From: Bacteroidales bacterium
Lineage (GTDB): Bacteria > Bacteroidota > Bacteroidia > Bacteroidales > Muribaculaceae
Assembly: GCA_014800105.1 (NCBI GenBank)
Contig: JAAVGQ010000010.1
Location: 1-6,014 of the forward strand
Direction of reading: 5' to 3'
DNA: 6,014 bases
Position numbers and translations under genes: made by a program
The notes under the pieces: generated by a model
Databases searched by the model: none
Seen by the model: the letters and a program-made list of their open reading frames with translations, nothing else
What the model was told of the DNA's origin: nothing
Shown here: in pieces, positions 1 through 6,014 of the stretch
Position numbering within the stretch: the first letter of the stretch is position 1
Layout: the number at the start of each line of letters is the position of its first letter

Positions 1-652
1 ACTTGCTCACGATGGGGAGATTAACCTGTACCTTGATTTCATCAACGCCATCCTTGCTATAGAACACTTTGTTGAAATAGTTCGGTTCCTTAAGCGTAAG
101 AGTTGGTTCCATGTAAGAGGGCACCATGAAGAGCATGTTATCCTCTCGGCTCAGGTTGAGGTCTTCCGACTCAATAATGAGGGGTACGATAGGCACGAGA
201 CCTTCATCAAGATTTTCGATGAAGTTTTTTACCTTGTTGACATCAAGATAAGCATTAGCGATAACATAACCTTCATTAGCACCGAGCTTGACCTTAATTT
301 CTGAGGTATTGGATCCTTCGGTAAATGAGAGTACATCCTCAGGAAGCTTGGTATAGAACACGAGGGCTGATTCCTCCTTGTAGGCATCAAATTCAGCGTC
401 AGTCATGCCTCTGAGCAGTACCTCAGAAGATCTTTTGGGATCCCAGCCACCTTTCTGAATTGTCACTGGAATCGCAGTTTGTTCATCAGTTGAATATACT
501 GTTACGTTCTGTCGTCCCGGGTCTTTTATTCTTACGACCTTGGCATATTCCTCGGGATAGCGGTCACTGTAGTCCGGGTCACAACCGGTAAACATTGCAC
601 CGGCGGCAAACACCAGACCAAAGGCCATGACAGCATTAAACGATCTTTTCAT
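1..652 (-). CDS. DUF1735 (BT_3987-like N-terminal) domain lipoprotein, partial, C-terminus beyond window
   Basis: This is the first 217 residues of a predicted surface lipoprotein; the reading frame is open to the left edge. I translated it by hand from the ATG at 652-650. The N-terminus has a basic n-region (MKRS), a hydrophobic core (residues 7-20) and a lipobox FTGC with Cys24, followed by acidic residues (DPDYSD) that resemble a Bacteroidota surface-export signal. Residues about 32-182 match the DUF1735 fold pattern: a start like YPEEYAKVVRIKD, the motif VTVYSTDEQTAIPVTIQKGG at 50-69, then W70-D71-P72, an 'LPEDVLSF' strand near 103-110, and a closing 'LVPIVPLIIES' near 152-162. From about 183 (EPTLTL) a second beta domain seems to begin. 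The family is common as the third gene of SusC/SusD operons, either as a glycan-binding protein or as the N-terminal part of a GH18 or LamG-type protein. The missing C-terminus decides which. An in-frame ATG at 664-662 would add four residues (MKLY). It starts 33 bases after the SusD stop, so it is probably cotranscribed. Family call confident; exact function unknown. Confidence 0.87.
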   Translation of the reverse strand, partial: MKRSFNAVMAFGLVFAAGAMFTGCDPDYSDRYPEEYAKVVRIKDPGRQNVTVYSTDEQTAIPVTIQKGGWDPKRSSEVLLRGMTDAEFDAYKEESALVFYTKLPEDVLSFTEGSNTSEIKVKLGANEGYVIANAYLDVNKVKNFIENLDEGLVPIVPLIIESEDLNLSREDNMLFMVPSYMEPTLTLKEPNYFNKVFYSKDGVDEIKVQVNLPIVSK

Positions 653-685
653 ATATAGTTTCATTTGAGACGTTTTACATTAAAA

Positions 686-2716
686 TTAATATCCCGGTGA
701 CTGTACAAGCTGCGGGTTCTTGTAGAGTTCATCACGAGTGATGGGATAGAGATACTGGCGGTTACCGAAAGTATACTCGTAGGGGCATACGATAGGTGTA
801 TTGAATTCTTCAAACGTGGGATCCATCTTAGAGATAGCGTCGAGAGTATAGCGCTTCTGGTATCCGAAATATTCGTCACCCATCAACCAGCGACGCACGT
901 CATAGAAACGATGGTTACCTTCATACCAGAATTCGATAAAGCGCTCGTTACGGATGTACATACCCAGCTTTTCGTTAACATCTCCAGCCATGCGGCCCTT
1001 GGCAAGCATGTCGAGGGTGAGAGGTTTGGCACCTGCACGTTCGCGCACTATGTTAAGATTTTCAAGAGCTTTTGCATTGTTACCCTGATTCCAGTAAATC
1101 TCTGCCAGGTTAAGATACACCTCGGCAAGACGCATGAACGCGATAGGAGCTCGGTTATTAACAACCCAGCCGCCTGCTGCTGTAACATACATCATTGGGC
1201 TGAAGTGTTTCTGAGAAGCGAAACCTGACTGGTTATTATCACGATTGAACTTGCCGGGGTTGTAACCGTGACGGTTAGAGTTGCGGAGCTCAAGCTTAAC
1301 GGGACGTTTGAAGTCATAGACTGCAGTACCGTAGTCACCACCGTCAAATCCGAGCCATGCATAGAAGCGAGGTTCACGCTCTGTGCAAAGTTTGATGATA
1401 TCCTCGCGACCCTCGATACCGGCGCTTTCAAACCATGGACCCTTGACAGTGAAGTCACCGCCATTATTAACGAAGTCAGGATCATCCTCAGGCATATAGC
1501 CATTCTTGGTAAGGAACCATGCCATGGTATTAAGCGTGGGAGAGATACCTGAATAACCGGTAATGATTGTAGAAGCAACTGTACAGGTGAACAGGTTATG
1601 CTGCATCACTGCATAATAGTTGTCAAAAGTCTTGGTCAAGGGGAAAAGAGTCTCGTAGTTATTATCATCAACTGTTGTGGTTGTACCAATACAGCGCATG
1701 CGGATGATGGCGTTCTGATATTCAGCTTCCTCTTCTTCAGTGAGGCCGGTTACAGGGAACCACTGTTCGGGAAGGCGCTGACGTTCACGATATTCATCGT
1801 CGCGGTATAGAGCATGTCCATTAGCGATAGCCATTTCAAGGAGTTCCTCGTTGGCCTGGCGTGCACGTTCCCACTTTGAAGCATCATAAGTCTTGCTGAT
1901 CATCTCCTTGCCGTAGCCGGGAGTCTCGAAATTGGTATTTTCCCATGTGGGGTACGGGAATTTACCGTTGAACAGGGGAGAAGCTGCATAGAGGAACATT
2001 CTTGCTTTAACAGCCTGACACATAATCTTGGTTGCACGGCCATATTCAGGAGTTGAACGCACGTAGGGAAGACCTTCGGCAGCCTCGTCAAGCTGGTCGG
2101 CAATCCACTGTACGCAATAGTCATAGTGATAACGACCTGTAAACTCTGACTTGGGAGTGTTCACATCAATGAGGTGATCAGTGATAGCGATAGGTCCATA
2201 TCTCACAAGCATTGTGAAGTGATAGAATGCCATGAGGAATTTGATCTCACTACGCCACAACTGGTAAGTTTCCTCGTCAGCTACTTTGTTAGGAATACCT
2301 ACATCATCGAGCTGTTTTAAAAATTGGAGACACTGAGAAATCCAGATGAAGTTAGAGCGCCAGTCATCACGACAAGTAGTCGCAGAGAGTGTATTCATGA
2401 GCTGGCGGCCAACGGTAGGTTCATCATTAGAAAGCCAGGTGTAAGGTGCTACAAACTCATCGGTTGCTGAAACAGCGTCACAATAGTGACTGTTGAGCCA
2501 GTTGTTAGCGTTACCGTAACGTCCCTGCTGTTCCGAGTTGGCATATACACCATGATAGCATGAGTGCAGGAAGCCGAGCGCATGTGAGTAATCAGACATG
2601 GCATCCTGAATACCGGGCTGCTCCACGGGAACGACATCCAGATAATTACATGAACTCATCCCTACAGCCAACGCAAGAGCATAAAATGCTTTATGTAATA
2701 TTTTTACGATTTTCAT
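686..2716 (-). CDS. SusD/RagB family nutrient-binding outer-membrane lipoprotein
   Basis: Complete 676-residue surface lipoprotein that should bind the imported glycan and act as the lid on the SusC-like barrel encoded just upstream. The signal peptide ends in lipobox MSSC with Cys23, followed by NYLDVVP, the usual mature SusD start. Family landmarks occur in order: a TPR-like helix 'SEIKFLMAFYHFTMLVRYG' (about 156-174); 'GRATKIMCQAVKARMFLYAA' (226-245) leading into SPLFNG; 'TEREPRFYAWLGFDGG' (445-460); the C-terminal helical hairpin 'MRLAEVYLNLAEIYWNQGN' (528-546) with 'ALENLNIVRERAG' (550-562); 'RNERFIEFWYEGNHRFYDVR' (589-608) followed by RW; and the ending 'YLYPITRDEL..NPQLVQSPGY'. These match the SusD N-terminal region (PF14322-type) and SusD_RagB C-terminal domain (PF07980). 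It is longer than many SusD proteins (roughly 500-600 residues), with extra sequence around 300-440. The start is fixed by the signal peptide; the ATG lies 21 bases after the SusC stop. The leader has no Shine-Dalgarno sequence, as is normal for the group. The ligand is not predictable from sequence. Confidence 0.97.
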   Translation of the reverse strand: MKIVKILHKAFYALALAVGMSSCNYLDVVPVEQPGIQDAMSDYSHALGFLHSCYHGVYANSEQQGRYGNANNWLNSHYCDAVSATDEFVAPYTWLSNDEPTVGRQLMNTLSATTCRDDWRSNFIWISQCLQFLKQLDDVGIPNKVADEETYQLWRSEIKFLMAFYHFTMLVRYGPIAITDHLIDVNTPKSEFTGRYHYDYCVQWIADQLDEAAEGLPYVRSTPEYGRATKIMCQAVKARMFLYAASPLFNGKFPYPTWENTNFETPGYGKEMISKTYDASKWERARQANEELLEMAIANGHALYRDDEYRERQRLPEQWFPVTGLTEEEEAEYQNAIIRMRCIGTTTTVDDNNYETLFPLTKTFDNYYAVMQHNLFTCTVASTIITGYSGISPTLNTMAWFLTKNGYMPEDDPDFVNNGGDFTVKGPWFESAGIEGREDIIKLCTEREPRFYAWLGFDGGDYGTAVYDFKRPVKLELRNSNRHGYNPGKFNRDNNQSGFASQKHFSPMMYVTAAGGWVVNNRAPIAFMRLAEVYLNLAEIYWNQGNNAKALENLNIVRERAGAKPLTLDMLAKGRMAGDVNEKLGMYIRNERFIEFWYEGNHRFYDVRRWLMGDEYFGYQKRYTLDAISKMDPTFEEFNTPIVCPYEYTFGNRQYLYPITRDELYKNPQLVQSPGY

Positions 2717-2737
2717 GAGTTGATTGTGTTTATAGGA

Positions 2738-5700
2738 TTATAGATTAAATTGAATTCCCATGTTGATAGTGCGTGACAGCGGGTAGCTGTTCCATCCTGA
2801 CAGTTCGGGATCCCATTCCTTGAACGGGCTGAAAGTAACGAGGTTTGCACCTGATACGTAGATACGGGCGAATTTCAAGCTGTAACCGAGCTCGATGTTG
2901 CGGAGGCGCAGGAATGAGCCGTTACGCATCCAGTAGGTAGACGCGCGGTTGTTATTTGAAATGTCGGCTGAAGTGAGACCGAGACGGGGATACTTCGCGT
3001 CAAAGTTTCCTTTTTCCTCATCAAAGTAGTTGTCAGCGATGAACTGCCACAGGCCGTAGTTACCGTTACCCATACCTGACTGGAAGGGGTCGATGCCGTT
3101 AGTCATGATTGTGCGCATGCCTGAACCGGTGAAGAACAGACCGAAGTCCCAGTTCTTGTACTGAATTGTACCACCGAAACCATACATGAGACGGGGAGTA
3201 ACACCGGTTGATGAAATCATAGTGCGGTCATCATCATTGACTACGCCATCACCGTTGAGGTCACGATACTTGATATCACCCACCTTGACTGATGAACCGA
3301 ACTGCTGCTCGGGGCTGTTGTCAATTTCTTCCTGAGTGCGGAACAATCCCTCAGCTATGAGACCTATCTGAGTGTAGTTATCATGCTGGCGACCGGTCTG
3401 CTTGGTCCAGGGGTAAGGATAGTCAGGCTCGTCGACGTTCACATATTTTGAAGTAGTATAGGTGATAGTACCCTCGAATGATACGTTCAGGTCAGGAGCA
3501 AGATTCTTAGTGTAGTGAACAGCAGCCTCGAGACCTCTTGAATCGATTTTACCGCAGGGTGAATAAGGAATGGCAAAACCATATCCAAGGCTCCAGGGCC
3601 ATGATGAACGCTGCATGAGGATGTCGTAGCGCTGCTCATAGAAATAGTCAGCTTCGATACGTAAATTATTGTTTAAGAAGTTAATTTCAGCACCGATATC
3701 GAGTTTCTTTGATTTTTCCCAGCCTATACCGGTAAGAGCCTGGAAGGTGAGGAACGGACCACCACCGGTACCTCCGTTATAACCCCATGAAGCTGAAGAC
3801 GGACCTGACACCCAGGTGAGGTAGTTAAGATTATTTTCGTGAATCTTGTCAATGTAAAGGAAGTAAGAACCTGAGGGCTGAACAAGGTCATCAGAACCGG
3901 TGAGACCGTAAGAACCACGAAGTTTCAAGTGACTTACAACGGGATTGAGTGGAGCGAACCATTCTTCGCTACTTACAACCCAACCTACAGAAGCAGCAGG
4001 GAAGAAACCGAAACGGTCAGGCTTAGCAAGACGTTCAGTACCGTTGTAACCGAAGTTGAACTCTGCGATATATTTGTGCTTGTAGTCATAGTTGATACGG
4101 CCTGAAACACCCTGGTTACGGTTGGGCAGAACGCCGTTGCGATATTCGCGCATACGGTAGATAACCATTGCTGAGATATCGTGCCCATGGAAATTACGGT
4201 TCCAGTTAAGATTAGCCTGTAACTCAAATGTCTGGTCAGAATACTTGGTTATACCTGACTCTGCGATATAATCGGTACCTCCGTTAGGATTAAGTCGATT
4301 GTACACGAACTGATCGGGAGTAGTTGCGATGTCATAGGAATCAGGATTATCAACGGTATAGAAGTGTGGATCGATTGTTCTCGAGAAAGTCTGGTTAGAC
4401 CAGCTGTTCCAGTTAACCCACGCATTGAACTTAAGACCCTTAGTGATCATACCGAGATCCTGTTCAATCTTGATAACTGTGTTAATCTTGTTTTCGTTCT
4501 GCTGGCCGAATGCTGAGTTCAAAGTAGCACGGGGGTTCTGCAGGAGGGTGTTACCAGTGAGAATAGCCGAACCGTACATCTTGTGCCCTACTCCGGGCTG
4601 GTCAGGATAAGCTACAGGGAACTCAACGGGGTTAGTCCAACGAATATAGTTCCAGAAGTCACCGGCGTTCTTGTTGGGGTCAGTGCGCTGGCGAATGTAA
4701 GTATTCATATTCATTGAAATCGTAGTTGAGGGCGTAAGCTTGTACGACAGGTTGTTCTGGAACGAATACGTGATGATGTTGATATTGTTGTTCCAGGAGT
4801 GTACCTTTTCAGTCTTGAAGTTACCATCCTCGTGCTGAACGTCAAGAGCCATGTAGTATTTCACTTTATCAGCACCACCGCTCACGTTGATATTGGCACG
4901 CTGACGCATTGAAGTGTTTTTGAACAGCTCGTCATACCAGTCAACATCAGGATACAGGTAAGGATTCTCATGAGATGCCGTGCGGTCAATTGTTGTCTGG
5001 CTATACTTGGGAGTAACACCGGGATTACGTGAAGTCTCGGCCGCGTTATAAATTCTCATGTAAGTAGCACCGTCAGCAAATTTTGGCAGGCGTGTCAAGG
5101 TGTTGATTGAGTTCTCGACGCTGATGTTAAGCTTGGTGGGAGTGTTGTAGTTACCACCCTTGGTGGTTACAATCATTACACCGTTAGCACCACGTGCACC
5201 ATAGATAGCGGTAGCCGACGCATCCTTCAGGATTGTGAAGCTCTCGATATTCTCGGCAGGTACACGGTCAAGGTCACCTGATGAAATTTCCACATCATCG
5301 AGAAGGATGAGAGGAGTGTTACCGCCACCGAAGGTCGAGATACCACGAATGTAGAAGGCCGAACCGCTACCGGGCTCGCCTGATGACTGGCGAGTGATAA
5401 GACCGGCAACCTTACCGGCGAGTGCATTAGAAATGTTGGCGGTAGGCATCTTCAACTGGTCACCTGTAACAGTTGACACAGCGCCTGTCACTGCAACTTT
5501 CTTCTGTGAGCCACCACCCACTACGACAACTTCCTCAAGAGTGTTTTCAGCTGCCTGCATGGGAATTTCTATTTCTGAAAGACCACGCACCGCAACTTCA
5601 CGCTCAGCATAACCTATCATGGTAACGAGAAGTACAGGATTCTTACTCGGAACCGTTAATGTAAATTTACCGTCAATGTCACAAGCTGTTGCAACACGTG

Positions 5701-5902
5701 GGTCGTTTTTGAGACGTACTGTGGCTCCTACAAGGGGCTCACCGTCTGCAGCATCCACGACCGTACCCGTGATGGTACGGACATCTTCAGCTGCCACTGC
5801 CGAGGGACTCTCCAGTACCGATGGTGATGGACCGGCCTCAGCGTTTACCCTGATGCACGCAAGGCACATCAGAGCCAGCAAAGAATAACTGATTGGTTTC
5901 AT
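2738..5902 (-). CDS. SusC/RagA family TonB-linked outer-membrane transporter
   Basis: Complete 1054-residue TonB-dependent importer of the outer membrane, the channel partner of the SusD-like lipoprotein downstream. Domains in order: a signal peptide with likely cleavage after VNA (residue 21); a Pro/Ser/Ala-rich linker (22-42); a carboxypeptidase-D regulatory-like beta domain (about 43-117; TITGTVVDAADGEPLVGATV at 43-62, then DIDGKFTL); a TonB-box-like segment EEVVVVG (123-129); a plug domain (about 136-250) with 'ALAGKVAGL', 'YIRGISTFGGGNTPLILLDD' and the SusC signature 'TILKDASATAIYGARGANGV' (223-242); then the 22-strand-type barrel to the C-terminus. Late landmarks include the DxNxDG acidic loop 'DLNGDGVVNDDDR' (881-893), 'GVTPRLMYGFGG', 'GSFLRLRNIELGYSL' (995-1009) and 'VSGANLVTFSPF..WDPEL' (1017-1034). 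The chain ends in GIQFNL, with the aromatic residue second from last rather than last. There is no STN domain before the regulatory-like domain, so it is not a sigma-factor-signalling transducer. It is first in the operon; the start at 5902 is set by the signal peptide. Family assignment is very strong; the substrate is unknown. Confidence 0.98.
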   Translation of the reverse strand: MKPISYSLLALMCLACIRVNAEAGPSPSVLESPSAVAAEDVRTITGTVVDAADGEPLVGATVRLKNDPRVATACDIDGKFTLTVPSKNPVLLVTMIGYAEREVAVRGLSEIEIPMQAAENTLEEVVVVGGGSQKKVAVTGAVSTVTGDQLKMPTANISNALAGKVAGLITRQSSGEPGSGSAFYIRGISTFGGGNTPLILLDDVEISSGDLDRVPAENIESFTILKDASATAIYGARGANGVMIVTTKGGNYNTPTKLNISVENSINTLTRLPKFADGATYMRIYNAAETSRNPGVTPKYSQTTIDRTASHENPYLYPDVDWYDELFKNTSMRQRANINVSGGADKVKYYMALDVQHEDGNFKTEKVHSWNNNINIITYSFQNNLSYKLTPSTTISMNMNTYIRQRTDPNKNAGDFWNYIRWTNPVEFPVAYPDQPGVGHKMYGSAILTGNTLLQNPRATLNSAFGQQNENKINTVIKIEQDLGMITKGLKFNAWVNWNSWSNQTFSRTIDPHFYTVDNPDSYDIATTPDQFVYNRLNPNGGTDYIAESGITKYSDQTFELQANLNWNRNFHGHDISAMVIYRMREYRNGVLPNRNQGVSGRINYDYKHKYIAEFNFGYNGTERLAKPDRFGFFPAASVGWVVSSEEWFAPLNPVVSHLKLRGSYGLTGSDDLVQPSGSYFLYIDKIHENNLNYLTWVSGPSSASWGYNGGTGGGPFLTFQALTGIGWEKSKKLDIGAEINFLNNNLRIEADYFYEQRYDILMQRSSWPWSLGYGFAIPYSPCGKIDSRGLEAAVHYTKNLAPDLNVSFEGTITYTTSKYVNVDEPDYPYPWTKQTGRQHDNYTQIGLIAEGLFRTQEEIDNSPEQQFGSSVKVGDIKYRDLNGDGVVNDDDRTMISSTGVTPRLMYGFGGTIQYKNWDFGLFFTGSGMRTIMTNGIDPFQSGMGNGNYGLWQFIADNYFDEEKGNFDAKYPRLGLTSADISNNNRASTYWMRNGSFLRLRNIELGYSLKFARIYVSGANLVTFSPFKEWDPELSGWNSYPLSRTINMGIQFNL

Positions 5903-5916
5903 GGTTGATATTAATG

Positions 5917-5924
5917 AAAAATTA
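5917..5924 (-). promoter_or_regulatory. Weak candidate Bacteroidota -7 element (TAATTTTT)
   Basis: On the minus strand TAATTTTT differs from the Bacteroides -7 consensus TAnnTTTG only at the last base. It is the best match in the leader. Against it, no TTTG sits 19-21 bases upstream (the nearest is TTTC at 16), and it lies 15 bases from the ATG, which would give a leader of only a few bases. Chance AT-richness is a good alternative. Confidence 0.15.
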
Positions 5925-5978
5925 GGGTTTTTAAGGTAATGAAATAAGATGTATTCTTTTGTTTATAAGGAAGTTTTA

Positions 5979-5986
5979 CCCCCCCC
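5979..5986. repeat. Homopolymer tract, C8 on plus strand (G8 in the susC sense)
   Basis: Eight consecutive C on the plus strand sit 77 bases upstream of the transporter start codon, inside an otherwise AT-rich leader. Tracts of this kind are prone to slipped-strand length change, and in a promoter they can alter expression by changing element spacing. The tract is directly visible; any switching role is inference. Read-level length variation or sequencing error at such a run is also possible. Confidence 0.8.
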
Positions 5987-6001
5987 TTAACATTTATTAA
6001 C
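5987..6001. repeat. Two direct TTAAC repeats with 10-base period (GTTAA in the susC sense)
   Basis: TTAAC occurs at 5987-5991 and again at 5997-6001 on the plus strand, exactly one helical turn apart and next to the C8 tract. Same-face direct repeats upstream of a PUL promoter could be a binding site for a response-regulator or hybrid two-component regulator. The repeat is short and the region is AT-rich, so chance is a real alternative. Confidence 0.3.
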
Positions 6002-6014
6002 CCTCTCTTGGGTA

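Larger units (their letters stand above)
5903..6014 (-). promoter_or_regulatory. 5' non-coding leader and probable promoter region of the susC-susD-DUF1735 operon
   Basis: This is the only sizeable non-coding stretch in the window, and it lies directly upstream of the first gene of the operon. It is strongly AT-rich compared with the coding DNA, apart from a G8 run on the transcribed-sense strand. No Shine-Dalgarno sequence precedes the ATG (TTAATATCAACC), which is usual for Bacteroidota, where A/T-rich leaders replace it. No reading frame of useful length crosses it. That the operon promoter lies here, or just beyond the right edge, is inferred from position; I could not find a convincing pair of -33/-7 elements. 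Confidence 0.6.

Noticed and set aside
653..685. SusD-DUF1735 gap checked for a terminator or promoter
   Set aside because: Thirty-three AT-rich bases without a stem-loop or T-tract after a stem; cotranscription is the simpler reading.
911..1228. Plus-strand open frame of 105 codons inside the SusD-like gene
   Set aside because: It lies wholly antisense to a strongly supported gene, has no recognisable domain or signal, and is best explained as a shadow frame.
1192..1578. Minus-strand 128-codon open frame in a second frame within the SusD-like gene
   Set aside because: It overlaps the real gene on the same strand in another frame, and its composition (Ser/Thr/Val/Leu-rich without motifs) looks like an out-of-frame translation.
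2717..2737. SusC-SusD gap checked for a hairpin, attenuator or separate promoter
   Set aside because: Only 21 AT-rich bases with no inverted repeat and no -7 match; it reads as a simple intra-operon spacer.
5619..5888. Plus-strand open frame of 89 codons antisense to the start of the transporter gene
   Set aside because: The product is a low-complexity Ser/Thr/Ala/Arg mix mirroring the codons of the signal peptide, linker and regulatory-like domain; no family match is visible.
5838..5902. Cysteines in the transporter signal peptide (residues 13 and 16) considered as a lipobox
   Set aside because: The residues before each Cys (ALM and CLA) do not fit a lipobox, and SusC-family barrels normally use signal peptidase I; cleavage after VNA is more likely.
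6000..6013. Possible hairpin ACCC-TCTCTT-GGGT at the right edge, considered as a terminator of an upstream gene
   Set aside because: The stem is only four base pairs, no T-run can be seen, and the window ends there, so it cannot be supported.

Overview
The window is a stretch of a Bacteroidota (most likely Bacteroidales) chromosome carrying the front end of a polysaccharide utilization locus (PUL) or related glycan-uptake operon. Three genes lie head to tail on the minus strand, so transcription runs from the right edge to the left edge. The evidence for the group is the SusC/SusD outer-membrane pair, Bacteroidota-style lipoprotein signals, AT-rich leaders with no Shine-Dalgarno sequence, and the DUF1735 (BT_3987-type) lipoprotein family. 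A gut Bacteroidales such as Muribaculaceae would fit, but this is an impression; the sequence here does not prove genus or family.

Layout in transcription order: (1) 6014-5903, a 112-base AT-rich non-coding leader with a run of eight G (minus strand) and two GTTAA repeats 10 bases apart; (2) 5902-2738, a complete 1054-residue SusC/RagA TonB-dependent transporter; (3) a 21-base gap; (4) 2716-686, a complete 676-residue SusD/RagB surface lipoprotein; (5) a 33-base gap; (6) 652-1, the first 217 residues of a DUF1735 lipoprotein that runs off the left edge.

The genes should work together. The SusD-like lipoprotein caps the SusC-like barrel and captures a glycan (or glycopeptide). The barrel imports it using TonB energy. 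The DUF1735 lipoprotein is probably a further surface glycan-binding protein or the N-terminal module of a surface hydrolase. No enzyme, sensor or regulator lies inside the window, so the substrate cannot be read from it. DUF1735 proteins occur beside GH18 endoglycosidases in N-glycan PULs of Bacteroides, which makes a host N-glycan target a reasonable but unproven guess. The transporter lacks the N-terminal STN signalling domain, so control by a FecI/FecR-type sigma/anti-sigma pair is unlikely.

I found no RNA gene, insertion sequence, CRISPR array or novel system. The window looks like a well-preserved example of a known arrangement; the least explained part is the short leader upstream of the transporter gene.
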